Shown here: positions 10,890 through 22,321 of the stretch, piece by piece
Layout: each line of letters opens with the position of its first letter
How positions within the stretch are numbered: the stretch's first letter is position 1
DNA from: Arachnopeziza araneosa
Lineage: Eukaryota; Ascomycota; Leotiomycetes; Helotiales; Arachnopezizaceae
Direction: 5' to 3'
DNA length: 64,000 nucleotides
Assembly (NCBI GenBank): GCA_003988855.1
Contig: QYAI01000005.1
Span: 806,001 to 870,000 of the forward strand
Program-made: the position numbers and the translations under genes
The notes under the pieces: model-generated
Database searches by the model: none
What the model was told of the DNA's origin: nothing
What the model saw: the letters and a program-made list of their open reading frames with translations, nothing else

Positions 10890-13000
10890 TCAAATGATCG
10901 TAACTACTTGCTCTGGGCAGTCCTTAAAAGTGTCAGAAGAGAAGTCAATTGAGCTGTCTGTCGCCTCCATTAACTCAAACTCAAAATACCCAACCCGCCT
11001 GTACATCTCTGAATCACTTGCTACCTTAACCAGTATGAGACCAAACGGGCGACTCTTTGCTGCTGCTAAATCGCCCATCAGAAGACAAAAGACAGGCACT
11101 GTCCCGTCTTCGTTCTCTAAAAGATCCGTCTCTAGAGCATCAATCCGTCCATCTGGAGCGTCGTCTTTTTGGTAATCTTTCCCAACGGCCCGAAGTAATT
11201 TTTGCTTTTTCCTGTCCCAGATGTCTTCTCTCAAACGAGCTTTAATCTTCAGATACCCAGAGAGTATAGAAAGGAATGGAGCCGAGGCCGAAGCAGGTTC
11301 AACATCGCAGGCCACTATTTCGAATGTCATCTGTGGTTGACGGCTTTGTCCAGGGTTGATGAGTTCGCCATCAACAGAAGCCCATGACCAAGATGGGGCT
11401 CGATATGCAGTCGGACGTTTCTGTGGAGAAGCTTGTGACGTATCCAGGCACCAACATAATGAAGTGACAAGTTCATGTTCCCATATCCCAGCAAGGTACC
11501 GTGGACTTTCTATCTCGAGCCGAGTCTTGAAAATCTGAGCAAATTTTCCGGCAAGAGCAGACATGGCAACCAGTTTGTCTCCCGGAAAGCTCATGTTTCG
11601 TTTTGAATAATCCGTCACCACAAGCCACCATGGTAGACGTTCAAATTTTTGAGCTCTTATATTTACATCAGTTTCTTCGGTGGAAAGTTCAACACCACCT
11701 CCTTCGTCATGCACATGAGAATGACTTCCACAAAGGCATTGCCACCAGAGCATGTTGGAGCAGAAATGAAGGATACGTGTCGAGAGCATCTGCTCCTGCA
11801 TTGTCCAAGCTCGTGAAGCAACCGCTTTCATATCAGCTAGGAATGCTTCGTTTTGGAATGCTGCTGTTTTCAAACCGACAATTCCTTTGCCACCATCAGG
11901 GCAAAGATACTGAAGCGCCGTTCTCGTTTTCTGCATGACCGTCGCGGCTTTCAACCGAGACTGGAGGAACCCATCGACAGCGGAGGGAGCGGACGCGGCT
12001 GAAAGTGTGAGGAATGACTTTTCATAGATTCGTGCCATTGCTGACAGTTCTCTTATCGTATCCTCGCGATCGTCTTGGATAATACAAATTCGGTCCACCC
12101 AGAGATACTCAACTCCTAAGCGCCTAGTAGTGATGATGGCATCTTTAATTGTCTGAGGAAGAGTGTCCACTGGAAGTGCTTTCTTCCAGTCTTCAATTGT
12201 ACTGCGAAGCAATTGCATTGAGGAATCAGTCCCCCAACAATACGATAGTGCGGCATACTTTTCTGCCCCTTTTGCATCAACGATTTTAACTTCATCTGCG
12301 GGTGCTAAAGGATCTAGATATAAAAGTCGTGCAGGACCTGGGATCAAAACTCCATTCTCATGCGTTTGGAGAGCTTCTATGCATTTAGCATGAGTTTCGC
12401 ATTCTGCAAGCCAGGTTCGAGTCATCTCAAATGTAACATCAGATACCACGTAAGGATAACTTGGCCTCCCACTAACATAGGCCCCTGCTGGATCATCTGG
12501 AGATTTGTCAGATAAACTACCAGTTGTACATACTCTGACATACCGGCTTCTGCTTCAAAGTAATATTTGTTTTGATTATTCAAAATAGCATCATAGCTCA
12601 AAAGACTCTCGTCCGTGTCGACCCATTGACAATCGATTTTCGCTTGCTTTATATTGGCCGGCGTGCCTGGTTTTAAGAAGCCACTCCCGGAAATCTGTAG
12701 ATGGACATTAAGGTTTCTATGGCTGTTTTTCACAGCTTCTAATGAATTGTTGTCGATATTTTGCAACAGCTGAACAAAAATGGGGCAAGCATCTTGATTA
12801 GCTTGAAGTAGCTCTGCTCCTGTATATTGAAACGTATTGCGAAAGTTCCTTCTTTCCTCTTTCGACTCGGAAGTGAACTTCTTGACTGCTATAGATGAGT
12901 TTCTTGGGTCAACAACAAGTTTTTGGCAATGGATGCAGGTGTGGCGGTATTGAGATAGGTGATCTTCTGGTGGCTCCGAAAGTGACATGTCTGAAGACAT
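10890..13000 (-). CDS. HET-domain (heterokaryon incompatibility) protein
   Basis: Two exons, 13000-12544 and 12496-10890, give 687 residues. The 47-nt intron (G|GTATGT, branch CTGAC, CTCCAG|AT) restores the conserved run DDPAGAYVSGRP that precedes HET domains. The N-terminus has a CIHC pair at residues 22-25. The HET core starts near residue 233 with YAALSYCWG, continues with LPQTIKDAI and YLWVDRICIIQDD, then ARIYEKSFLTLSAASA and SRAWTMQEQMLSTRILHF. HET proteins trigger cell death or growth arrest when genetically different hyphae fuse; the partner cannot be told from sequence. The region after the core keeps APSWSWASVDGE, a typical downstream element, so the gene looks intact. Confidence 0.9.
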
Positions 13001-13963
13001 AAATCTGGTTATAAGTGAAGTGAATCTCACACTTTGGAGTAAGGTGACGGTTTGGAGCAAACTTTAACCGTGGATTGGTTTTGTAAAGTTACCCTTCAGC
13101 GTAGGAAGAGAAGGACGTTAGTTATTCACCAACGTTCACGGCGCTTACGAGTAAAATAGGCAACAGTGTTTCAGGTTTCGAATCTCACATCATTGTACAA
13201 GAATGATTTATACTAAAGATAATTCATGCTTCACAGCAAGCAATTATAGAATAAGAAGAACACACACCCGGTCCGCTCTACTCACGTAATATAAAGTGTA
13301 TATCCACACGTGACTAGAATCATGTCACGTGTGGGAAACCCTCACATAGGGGCGTTATAGATTCTGGGCATCCCTTAAGAAAGATAGCATCTCTACGTTA
13401 TATAGGAGCTAGAAAACTCTAGTTTACGATGCATGGACTCCAAATGACCTACATATGTCTGCAAGTTCGAAACATAGTTCAGATATTTAATGCTATTGCT
13501 CTAACACAGACAGGTATACGTTTCTATATTGTCTTCGAGCTAGATATCAAAAAACTTTCGTGAAGGTCAAGTCAGCATCTAGGATTCATCAAAAAAGCCA
13601 GTTTTAAAGCAACAACCACTTGACTGTTCATACAACCAAGGAAGACGCACGCTCACAGCTAGTCTGTAAACTCTTACAGAATAGTCTCAACCAAGGATAT
13701 TTATAAACTGTTAACAGTCTATCTTTCGATTCGTAACATAATTCAAAGCCAAACACTCTCTTAATCCTGCGGAGGATTTCAAAGCAAACCGTTAACCTTT
13801 CCTTACACCTTGACTATTAAACCCCTTGATCTTAAAGCTTGCAGCTATACTGCTACAAATCCTGAACTCGTACGACGCGTCGCACACACGATCCCTGAGT
13901 TCTTGAAGACGCTCTGACAAACTCCTTGAAGCTAGCAACTACACTGCTACAAACCTTGAAAAC
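13001..13963. other. AT-rich region upstream of the HET gene, with a palindrome
   Basis: No coding frame with support. It holds the 11-bp inverted repeat at 13304-13334. From 13840 to 13960 short phrases such as ACTGCTACAAA are duplicated, leading into the decayed element that follows. Confidence 0.4.
13304..13334. repeat. Perfect inverted repeat CCACACGTGAC, 9-bp spacer
   Basis: CCACACGTGAC at 13304-13314 is followed after nine bases by its exact reverse complement at 13324-13334. Each arm contains the CACGTG E-box core. It could be a paired binding site for a bHLH protein about 300 bp upstream of the HET start codon, or part of a decayed mobile element. Confidence 0.7.
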
Positions 13964-14301
13964 ATGGCGCGTCTTAATAAAGGCGACGGCCTAACCTTAG
14001 AACTTCCTACCCGAGAGCTACGACGCGAGTCTATAATTGACAGCGGTTTCAAGACTATTAGAGACATCCTTAGCTTTCGTACGAAACAGCAGCTAGAGGA
14101 CTAAACTGATTCGGAATTTGCTTGCGCAATGCGCTTGCTTAGTAGAGAAGTCGATAATATAGTTAAGCTGCAAGATGTAACGGCACAGGTTCGAATATAG
14201 CTAGTCAAGAAGCATATAGAAGTGCGTTAATAGTCTAAGTATATTCGGACTTATAAGCTAGCTACAAAGAAAAAGAAGAATATAAGAAAAGAAAAACTAT
14301 A
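13964..14301 (+). pseudogene. Decayed retroelement-like ORF with internal stops
   Basis: From an ATG at 13964 the frame reads a gene-like segment (GDGLTLELPTRELRRES, FKTIRDILSFRTKQQLED) and then meets TAA and TAG stops while coding character continues (TDSEFACAMRLLSREVDN). Stops of this sort are expected when RIP turns CAA/CAG into TAA/TAG. The stretch ends in a purine-rich run (AAAGAAAAAGAAG...) directly before an LTR-like block, as a polypurine tract would. The element family was not recognised. Confidence 0.45.
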
Positions 14302-14310
14302 CAAGTAAGG

Positions 14311-14626
14311 TGTAAGGGTTCACAATTGCACAGTCAGAACACGTGAATAATAAATCTGTTATTTTAAGAAGGTAAAGCTAAAGAGCAACAAGTACTTGAA
14401 GCTTTCTATATATACTTTTCGCACGAGAAAGACAGCTAACACAGTTCTTGTCGTACAGTCTCCCTTCAATAGTCTCTGTCAATAGCCAATCAATAGTTCT
14501 ATCGATAGTCTTGTCGATAGTTCTGAAGATCGCTCTGCTAATCTTATTCCTTTCATCAAAGGAGTTAGCTTCGGGTGCTGCCTCAGTTCCTGCCTAGGTC
14601 CTGACAACCGGGTCCAACCCGTGACA
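14311..14626 (+). mobile_element. Possible LTR (solo or terminal) of a retrotransposon
   Basis: The block begins TGTAAGGGTTCAC and ends AACCCGTGACA, giving the TG...CA ends of an LTR at 316 bp. It has a TATA-like TATATATAC at about 14408 and a pyrimidine-rich second half, and a purine tract lies immediately to its left. Flanking 5-mers (TAAGG and ATACC) do not match, so no target-site duplication is visible and no second copy lies in the window. The call is tentative. Confidence 0.4.
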
Positions 14627-14651
14627 ATACCTTGGATTAGCAATAATGCTA

Positions 14652-15239
14652 CTATCTATTAGTATCAAAACTACGCTTATTTTGAGGATGATTATACTCG
14701 GCAGTGACTGAGCCAGCAGTTACTGGGTACAATTGGGTGGAACCAAAGAAGTGACAAACGAAATTAATGTCCCCATCTGTCGTCTCAGTAAGGCAATTAC
14801 CGAGTGGATTACTCACAAGTTCCGATAAATACTGCGGTATTCTACCTTGAAACTCCACTAGTGCAGCTGAGGTCTGGTCGTCATCACACGACGGAATGTA
14901 GTCAATCTTTGGTTGCTGTCGTTCGTCCTGGGTGAGAAGGTTGTTGATTTCGGCAACCAGAATTGATCGGATCTCCAGCTCTGTCTTATCCACAGGAAGA
15001 CCAGTCACTCGAAATATTATTGACTTACGGTTGTTTTTTGTTCGGACGCCGTGTATTTCACTAGTTTCCTGTTGGATAGTTGCATCTGAACTGGTAGAAG
15101 GAGATCCTGTATTGATGGATTGGCTCAGTACCAATCCAGTAGCTGGCTGTGTCTTTGACCTCTTGCTGGTACCGTTGAATACACTGCCATGCCTTTTCCC
15201 TTTCTGTGGTCGTTTTTGTGGAAGTTGATCATCTTCCAT
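14652..15239 (-). pseudogene. Truncated N-terminus of an NLR/hydrolase-type fungal protein
   Basis: The 195-residue frame starts at the ATG at 15239. It has a basic N-terminus (KRPQKGKRHG), then a folded part from about residue 75 (IIFRVTGLPVDKTELEIRSI) to HFFGSTQLYPV and SVTAEY near the end. This resembles the N-terminal region that comes before an alpha/beta-hydrolase (SERAC1-like) or NACHT/NB-ARC module in large fungal STAND proteins. Nothing of those modules follows. The frame stops about 26 bp from the LTR-like block, so an insertion probably removed the rest. The family assignment rests on motif memory and should be tested. If expressed, it would be a lone N-terminal domain. Confidence 0.5.
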
Positions 15240-16012
15240 CGTTGACGACAACAACAACTACATCCAATTTTTGAGTGTAGCCCTGTCTGGATGATAAGCC
15301 TTGCCGTCTGATTTCTGCTGTCGAAAGTGTAGTACGAACAATATATAGATAGAGATCTGGAGTCGAGCTCACTCCTCGACTCTCTCATTGCACTTGCAGC
15401 CGCAAGATGATAAAAGTTGGCTTAGAGGGGGGAAGCTTCCTCGGTTTCTATCTGTTTGTAAGGCTCGCAGTTGCTGGAAGCGCACGTGAGAAGCGCCACT
15501 CGCCAGCTGAGCCACTTGAATCTCACTCGAGATAACAGCCTTGGAGGAACCTTTTTATTAACAGTATCTACGATTGCTGTATCATAAATAAAATTGAGTG
15601 ACGATATTTATTCAAATGAAAAACATAATGTATGTGTTGATTTGTGTTTCAGCCACTAGTCTTGACAAATGCTCATATACGAAAGGATATTCTGGATCTC
15701 GCCAAAATCCTTGAAGAATGGGCCCTCGTATTCGCTCCCATGTCATCGTATTCGTATTCGTATTCATTAGATCAGCAAATCGCGTCTCCCCACCAAACAG
15801 TTCTAAATCAACAATAGCAGACCTAAATCAACAACAACATACCCAAATCAACAACAGCAGACCCAATCAACAACAGCCGAACCAAATCAACAACAGCAGA
15901 CCCAAATCTAAGCACAACCAAAAAAATACAAGCGACACTGCTATCATCTCTAGAAGAAAATAGAACCTTCAATCTCGAACGAATTCAAATTGAACGTGAA
16001 AAGATAGAAGAA
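15240..16012. other. Intergenic region with a short-period repeat
   Basis: Upstream region of the truncated gene (left) and of hsk3 (right). The stretch 15806-15910 is a degenerate 20-bp repeat. No other feature was seen. Confidence 0.4.
15806..15910. repeat. Degenerate ~20-bp tandem repeat AAATCAACAACAGCAGACCC
   Basis: Five imperfect copies of AAATCAACAACAGCAGACCC occur about 100 bp before hsk3. They make an apparent Gln/Asn-rich frame on the plus strand that has no supported start or stop context. Confidence 0.75.
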
Positions 16013-16423
16013 ATGTCGTCGCGCATTCCAAATCCGAATGCCACTGCCCCACGCCTATCTACCGCAACGGGGAGCATAAAACCGCGTCAATTGGTATTTT
16101 ACGCTCTCTCTACTCCCCCATTTCCTCACTTACCCTAAAATTCCCTTCCTCCTACCCTCATCAACCGCACCAAGTCAAACACCCCGCTAACCCCTCTCCC
16201 TCAGCAACACCTCCACGCGCAACTCGCCTCCCTTTCCGCCAACCTTGCCGATCTCGAGAACCTATTACGCATGACCAGCGTGCAGGCAGAGTCCATCCGC
16301 GGGCTGGGCGCGTTTCACGGCGGCTTATTCATGGCTGCGAGTCGGGTTCTGGGGGAGGAGGGCGTGGTGGGTGGTGGGAATACGAATTCTAATATGGGTG
16401 CTGGGGATGGCAAGAGGGAATAA
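16013..16423 (+). CDS. hsk3: DASH complex subunit Hsk3
   Basis: Two exons, 16013-16093 and 16205-16423, give 99 residues; the 111-nt intron is phase 0 (TTG|GTATTT to CCCTCAG|CAA). The conserved part spans residues 25-80: a heptad-rich helix (LHAQLASLSANLADLENLL) followed by MTSVQAESIRGLG and HGGLFMAASRVLGEE, the Hsk3 family signature. The product is a small subunit of the DASH/Dam1 ring, which couples outer kinetochores to spindle microtubules and stabilises the complex. The tail after residue 82 is Gly/Asn-rich and variable. The start is supported by the in-frame short exon and a purine context (GAAGAAATG). Confidence 0.9.
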
Positions 16424-17018
16424 GCCACGGGGAAAAGGCGATATGAAATTATGCGTGATGAGAAGATGTGGGATGAAGATGTGAGCTGAGCAGAGAAAAT
16501 GCAGGGGAGAAAGGAGGGGTGTGGATGCGGATGGAATGGAGATGAAGGCTTGATTGCAAAAGGAGAGCGAGAAGAGCGCGGAAGCAGATATACATCATCA
16601 CGCTCGGCATCACGCTCGGCATTCAGAGATGAAAAGTGAGGTGGGAGTAGAGATGGGGGGGGGAACGTGAGGCACATCGCTCTTCTACATAGCTTTCGAG
16701 CAAGAGGATGGAAAGAGGCTTGGCATGATTGCTATGAGATGCACGCACATATCGAGGACTATGAGCCTCGAAAATAAAGATTCTTGCCAAAGCCTAATTG
16801 GGGGTTGCTGATATCAATATTCCGCGTCACGGCTCTTCCTGGATTGTTATTAAGCTGGAACTAGGTAGGTGGGCTACAAACTTCACAACTAAGAAACAAG
16901 TGCGGAGAAACAGATTATTTGAATTTGATTTGTTTTAAATCATGCTTTTCATTCATTCGTTCACGTCATCTTTTATGATATTCTCTCAAACTACACGACC
17001 AGTCTCAAGTCAACCATC
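16424..17018. other. Convergent 3' flanks of hsk3 and glutamate decarboxylase
   Basis: The stop codons of the two genes face each other across about 600 bp. The 120-codon minus-strand frame here is a Ser/Pro-rich shadow with no supported start. Nothing else was seen. Confidence 0.4.
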
Positions 17019-18741
17019 TCAACAAACAGCCCTATGCACCCCCTCAGACATCGGTCTCTTCTCCTCCTTCCCAACCACCTCCTGATGCTCACTCCCGGTC
17101 CCCGCATGCTGTTTCTCGGCCGTCGTATTGCGATGCTGCAGCTTCAAGACCTCGAGATCGCCCTTATCGCCGTCAATCAGATTCTGGGTCGTCTGGCAAA
17201 TATCCGTGATCAAGCGATCGAGCAGATCAAAACTCATACTCTCTCTCACAACAACTCTCAGGATCTCAACCTTTTCTTGGTTAGGAGGGAGCGGGTAGTT
17301 GGGGATGATGTACTGTTTGGCGCGGAGCAGGTTGGAGATGGTTTCTTGTTGGAGGTGCGGGAACTCCTTCTGGAATTCGTCGCTGAAGCGGAAAGCGACG
17401 ACGGGGAGGCCGGCGTTGTAGTCGGCGGATGTGGAGTCCGCGTTGAAGAGGGATTTAGTCGTGCTGGAGATGGTGGAGCTAAGACTGTGCTGGCCGACGG
17501 GGCGGTGGATGTCGGAGACACAGGTGTACCATCCGGTTGCCTCGAGGGACTTGGATAGCAGACGAGCATTCGCCATGCAGTTCTCCATGATGTCGCGATA
17601 GCCTTCGAAGCCGAGATGGATCAGGTTATAGTACTGAGCTATAATCTGGGCGCCTGGCCGGCTGAAGTTCAATGTGTAGGATTCTTCGGTTCCACCTAAG
17701 TAATGGAGCTCGAAGATTAAGTGCTTGGGAAGGTAGGACTCATCACGCCAGATGATCCACCCTACACCTGCGTATACCAGGCCGAATTTATGACCGGATG
17801 TGTTGATTGACTTCACGCGGGGAAGAGAGAAGTCCCATTTCTTTCCTGGTCCGGCACCAGCGTATGTGAATGGAGCGACGAATCCACCGGATGCGGCATC
17901 CACGTGGATGGGGATGTCGTGGCCGGTTTCTTTCTCGAATGCATCGAGGAGATTGCTGATTTCCTCCACCGGTTCATAGTGGCCTGTGTATGTAGAGCCG
18001 AGAATCACAAAGATGCCAATGGTGTTCTCGTCAATGTTCTTCTTGACCAGTTCCGGATCGAGACGGTAATTTGATTCCTCTGAAACGGGCAAGATCCTAG
18101 CCTCGACTTCGAAATATCGTGCGAACTTCTCGAGGGCTACTTGTGCGTTTGCTCCCATGATGATGTTGGGTTTCAAGGTATCCTTTCCGGCTGCTTGACG
18201 CTTCTCTTGCCAGCGTCGTTTCATGGCCAATCCACCGAGATGAATGGCTTCTGACGAACCGGTGGTGGCTGATCCGATGGCTCGTTCTCCCTTTTGCACA
18301 CCCCAGAGATGGGAGATGATTGATACGCAGCGGGCGTGCATCTGCATCATAGCCGGGTACTCATCCGCGTCGGACATGTTCTTGGAGATGTTCTCGAACA
18401 TGAGTTGTTCGGCGTGTGTTTCCATGTAAGTTCCTACGAAGGAAGCCAGGTTGAGATTGGGTCGCCCATCGAGATCGAGTTCGTCTTTCAACAGCTGGTG
18501 GACTGCATCGGCAGGAGCACCTTTTTGCGGGATCTTGAACTTGGAGATTTCTTGCTTGGCAGCATATCGGGTTGAGTATGGGGTTACATGGAATGTGCCG
18601 CCGTGAGTATGAATGTGCTTCTTTCCTGCTACTTTCATGTGGAGGTCATGAAGGGATTTGATGATTTCATCAGGGTCAACCTGTGATGTTAAATGGAATT
18701 GCTAGGGTGGAAGAAAGACTTACATGGCGTGCGAGAGACAT
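17019..18741 (-). CDS. Glutamate decarboxylase (PLP-dependent)
   Basis: Two exons, 18741-18724 (MSLARH) and 18680-17019, give 559 residues across a 43-nt phase-0 intron. The enzyme converts L-glutamate to GABA and CO2 in the cytosol, the entry step of the GABA shunt. Visible signatures are HVDAASGGFVAPF, where the Asp pairs with the PLP ring nitrogen, and SINTSGHKFGLVYAGVGW, where the Lys forms the Schiff base. LASFVGTYMETHAEQLM near residue 85 and IGSATTGSSEAIHLGG near 140 are also typical. Length matches fungal enzymes. The last ~45 residues (after DICQTTQNLI) are Lys/Glu/His-rich and family-variable. The same window carries areA, which could control it, but no regulatory site was proved. 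Confidence 0.95.
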
Positions 18742-19834
18742 CTTGATTGAGTTACGTGGCTGTAGAGATCAATTGATTGTGAATTACTGATGAAGGAAAA
18801 TGGAAGAGGAGTTTCGGAGCTGCGGAGTTGAGATTTGTTTTTATTTCACAGGTGTGAAAGTTCTGACCACTACGTCATGCACGTGTCGCTAAGATGTCAG
18901 TTTTAAGGAGCATTCCTTTGTTCAGCCTCACAGGTGGATGCATTTTGAGGAGGGTGAGCCCTGGCAATTGGCTACTACTGAGAAACAGAGTCGTGGTCTG
19001 GAAGAAGGTCTGAAAGAAGGTCTGAATGGAGCTAGACGTACGAGTAATGTGGCTGGGAGAAAAAGCTTGGTTGTGATCCCTGTTGATGAGTTGGATCCAA
19101 TAGGTAGGGGGTACGAGGCATGTTTTGTGAGGGGAATAGAAGGAACAGAAAGAAGGGAAGAGATAGGGTGGAATTGAGGATATAAATCTATCTCGATTAG
19201 GTGTATTATTTGTTTACTTTCCAAGAACCCACCCCTGAGAAGATGTTGATCTCCCCGCACTCTTCTTATCGCTATCGTTATCAGTGGCAGGCCGGCTGCT
19301 TCGGGAGTGACCCAAGCTTCCGGATCCAAGGCGCATTTCCGGGGTAAGTGCGTCATGGAGGTGCGTATTTCAGCTGTTATCAAGACATGATCTATTGGTG
19401 ACATTGGATCTCTCCTCTCTATCAAACCTTTCCTGCTTTCTCATCTCGCGTATAGCTTCGTATCGGCTCTCTCTCCGCGCATGGATACGCGTATGGGATT
19501 CTTGATTTCCATGTCCGGTCGGGCACAAGATACGCCGATCGAGGGGTCATTATACAACACGTCGACCAATGTCGGTCGATGATGGTATGATTTGGTGACG
19601 CGCAAGCTTGACGCCTTCAACAAAGAAAATAAGCAATCCAGGCCAAGACATAGAGCTCCTTTCTCCCTGAGCCAATCGTGGTTTTTCCTCCTTCGGGTCC
19701 GAAGGAAATTGGAGCTCCGTTGAGTCGGTGGATTTTGAAGTCGTCATCATACTAGTTGATTGTCTATTGCATCCCCCAACTCTCCTCGTTTCACACTTCT
19801 CTTCTCTTCTTTCATCAATCAACCAACCATCAAG
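18742..19834. other. Divergent upstream region of glutamate decarboxylase and the fasciclin gene
   Basis: About 1.1 kb. The 165-codon minus-strand frame near 18928-19425 has low-quality composition and no family signal. The last ~70 bp before the fasciclin ATG are CT/CA-rich (TTCTCTTCTTTCATCAATCA), typical of a highly expressed fungal leader. Confidence 0.45.
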
Positions 19835-21407
19835 ATGAAGTACAGCGGTATCCTTCTGCCTCTGGCAGCCCTTACGACTGCGTTTGTCATTCCAGATGAA
19901 CAATTAACCAACCAAATCCTCCTCGAGTCCAAGAAACCGTCCACCTTCCTCGACCGACTCCAAGGAGGTATTGACAGCGTTTGGGCTGGCGTTGAAACCA
20001 CCTTTGAGAACGCCAAAGCATTGTCCAGCAACGCTCTCGACAACGCATTTGAAAAGGGCATTGATGCTGCTGAAGAAGTGGTAGAGACATTCGGATGCCA
20101 TGCATCCATGACCAAATTCCCTGTTCAAGAATGGCTCGACTCTGCCGTCTCTAGTGATGATGATGAAGAATTCGACCCTTTCGCGGAGAATCATCCTCAT
20201 AAACCACCTCATCATAAGAAACCCAGACACCCCAAACATCCGCATCACGGCCCACATGACCACAAGCCTAACAAGACCATCTACGAACTCATCTCTTCCT
20301 CGAAATACACTACCAAGCTGGCAAAACTGGTTGACGAGTACCCAGACTTGGTTTCGATCTTGAATGGAACTGCAGCAAACTATACTCTCTTCGCACCAAC
20401 CGACAAGGCTTTCGAGAAGCTTCCCGAGGGACATAAGAAACCGAGCAAGGAATTGATTAAGAAGGTGTTGGCGTATCATTTGAGTCCCAATTTCTACCCT
20501 GCTGGAAAGATTTGGAGTACACATACCATACCTACTGCTTTGGGTGAGGATGCGTTGGGTGGTGATCCTCAAAGGTTGAGAGTTTCATTCAGCCTTCGTA
20601 AAGGGTTGAACCTCAATTTCTATAGCAAAATTGTAGCTGTCAATATCGTATGTATTTCTGTTGTACCTCCCCTCTCCAGACACCCCTTCTTCTCGCCTAC
20701 TTTCCACCATCAACAACTCTCTCCGTTTTCCATACTCACACCCCCAGTTCTCCACCAACGGCGTCATCCACGGCATCGATAGCATCCTTCTTCCACCTCC
20801 ACCCGCAACCACCAGCCTAAGTTTCTTCCCAGGCGAGTTCTCAACACTCCTCCTCGGCCTTGAAAAAACCGGCCTCTTCACCGCCATTGAAGAATCCCCT
20901 CACACAGGAGGAACCATCTTTGCACCCTCCAACTGGGCCTTTAAGAAACTTGGTCCCAAAGTCAACGCCTTCCTGTTCTCCAGATACGGCGAGAAATACC
21001 TGAAAGCGCTTTTAGAATACCACGTCGTTGCCAACCAAACCTTGTACTCTGACGCTTTCTACAAGGAGAAATCCGAAGACAAATTCGGACTTGATACCAA
21101 AGATCATGATGGAGATAAACACAAAGACAAAGGGTTCTTTCACGTAGACCTACCCACCCTACTTAAAGACAAGAGCCTCAGCATCGATGTCGCCCGTTTT
21201 GGATCCTACATCAAATTCCGCATCAATGGCTTTGGCAGTGTGGCTCTTCTTGATGGGATCGCCAAGGATGGCGTTATCCATGTCGTTAGTCAGGTCTTGC
21301 TTCCCCCGAAAATACCCGGTGGCAAGGCGGCTGAGTGGGATGGAGGGGAGATGGAGTTGGAGGACTTTAAGGAGAGGTTGGTTCCTTATTTAGACGGTGA
21401 GTTGTGA
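19835..21407 (+). CDS. Secreted fasciclin (FAS1) domain protein
   Basis: Two exons, 19835-20647 and 20748-21407, give 490 residues; the 100-nt intron is phase 0. Residues 1-17 (MKYSGILLPLAALTTAF) are a signal peptide. Residues 20-115 are helical and acidic. Residues 119-145 form a His/Pro/Lys-rich linker. The first FAS1 domain spans about 147-285 with YTLFAPTDKAFEKLP and VLAYHLSP. The second spans about 300-475 with GGTIFAPSNWAFKKLG and LLEYHVV. FAS1 domains mediate adhesion at the cell wall or in the extracellular matrix. No C-terminal hydrophobic tail is present, so it is probably soluble or wall-bound, not GPI-anchored. The ATG was chosen because it begins the signal peptide. Confidence 0.9.
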
Positions 21408-22321
21408 TTAAATAGGGAAATGAGAAGGAGAGAGCGCTATGGAGGCGAAGGTGGGGATGTCATTCAGGATATGAAAGTGGTATGATAGGCCAGGAAAAAG
21501 ACTGGACATGAAAGGAGTGAAAACAGCCACGGAGACGATTTAGTCATTTATTTATTCCTCTCTCTTGCAATATGACTAGTTAGGATGTATATCACACAAA
21601 TCTTTGAGCAAATCAATCAATGAAATCTCGTCTACCCTCATCCCTATTCTCCACCCTCACAACTATTCCATCATCAATTTTTTCATCCCACCTGTCTCAT
21701 CTCATTAATAACACACCTACCCACCGCAGATTCCAAAACCACATACCTCCCAGGTTCTGTAATCCAGACCTCAAATCCCCACTTCTGATTCCGAGATAGC
21801 CTATCCCATCTGAGTTGCTCCATCCTTGGGCATCCATCAGGCTTGCAGATACATATTTCGTTCCGGCATACTTATTTATGTGTCCAGCTCGAGCGATGAG
21901 TTATTTTCGTGTGACCTTTTGAACACTTTATCATCTCTCTACACCCGTGAGGTGTGCCCGGATTGGATGGGAGCTGTTACGAGGGAGTGGAGATGGTGCG
22001 AGAGAGGCTGGAGAGCCGTAGAATGGTGTTTGTTCAAAAACCCGTGTCGTGGTACTGGAGTCATGATTCTCTTCTCATATCTATTCTTCTCAAGAGCATG
22101 TGATTATGGCATTATGTATATTGCGACTTGCGGGCCTACTTTGAGAGCTAGTACCGCCTTTTCCTCCTCGAGCCTTCCGCTGATTATGAGGTTTTCTTCA
22201 TCTCGCAGAAATGTCCAACCTCCCCCACAGCGGTTTACAGATGCGTCGCATGCGGAAAACCAAAACTGATAGAGAAAGCTGGTTGTGCTTAAATGATGGT
22301 GATCACAAACTTTCCTCCGTC
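21408..22321. other. Intergenic region, nothing recognised
   Basis: 3' flank of the fasciclin gene and flank of the HET pseudogene. The 147-codon plus-strand frame at 21826-22269 shows no family signal. Confidence 0.4.

Noticed and set aside
12422..13060. A separate 212-codon gene upstream of the HET core
   Set aside because: It begins with TTG instead of ATG. A 47-nt intron at 12497-12543 fuses its 5' part to the HET frame and restores DDPAGAYVSGRP, so it is exon 1 of the HET gene.
16315..16677. 120-codon frame on the minus strand near hsk3
   Set aside because: It overlaps hsk3 exon 2 antisense and has Ser/Pro/Phe-rich noise composition.
18928..19425. 165-codon frame on the minus strand upstream of the fasciclin gene
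   Set aside because: No family signal and no codon bias; the region reads like a normal intergenic promoter.
20585..20887. Antisense frames over the fasciclin gene
   Set aside because: They are shadows of the sense exons, which show clear FAS1 motifs.
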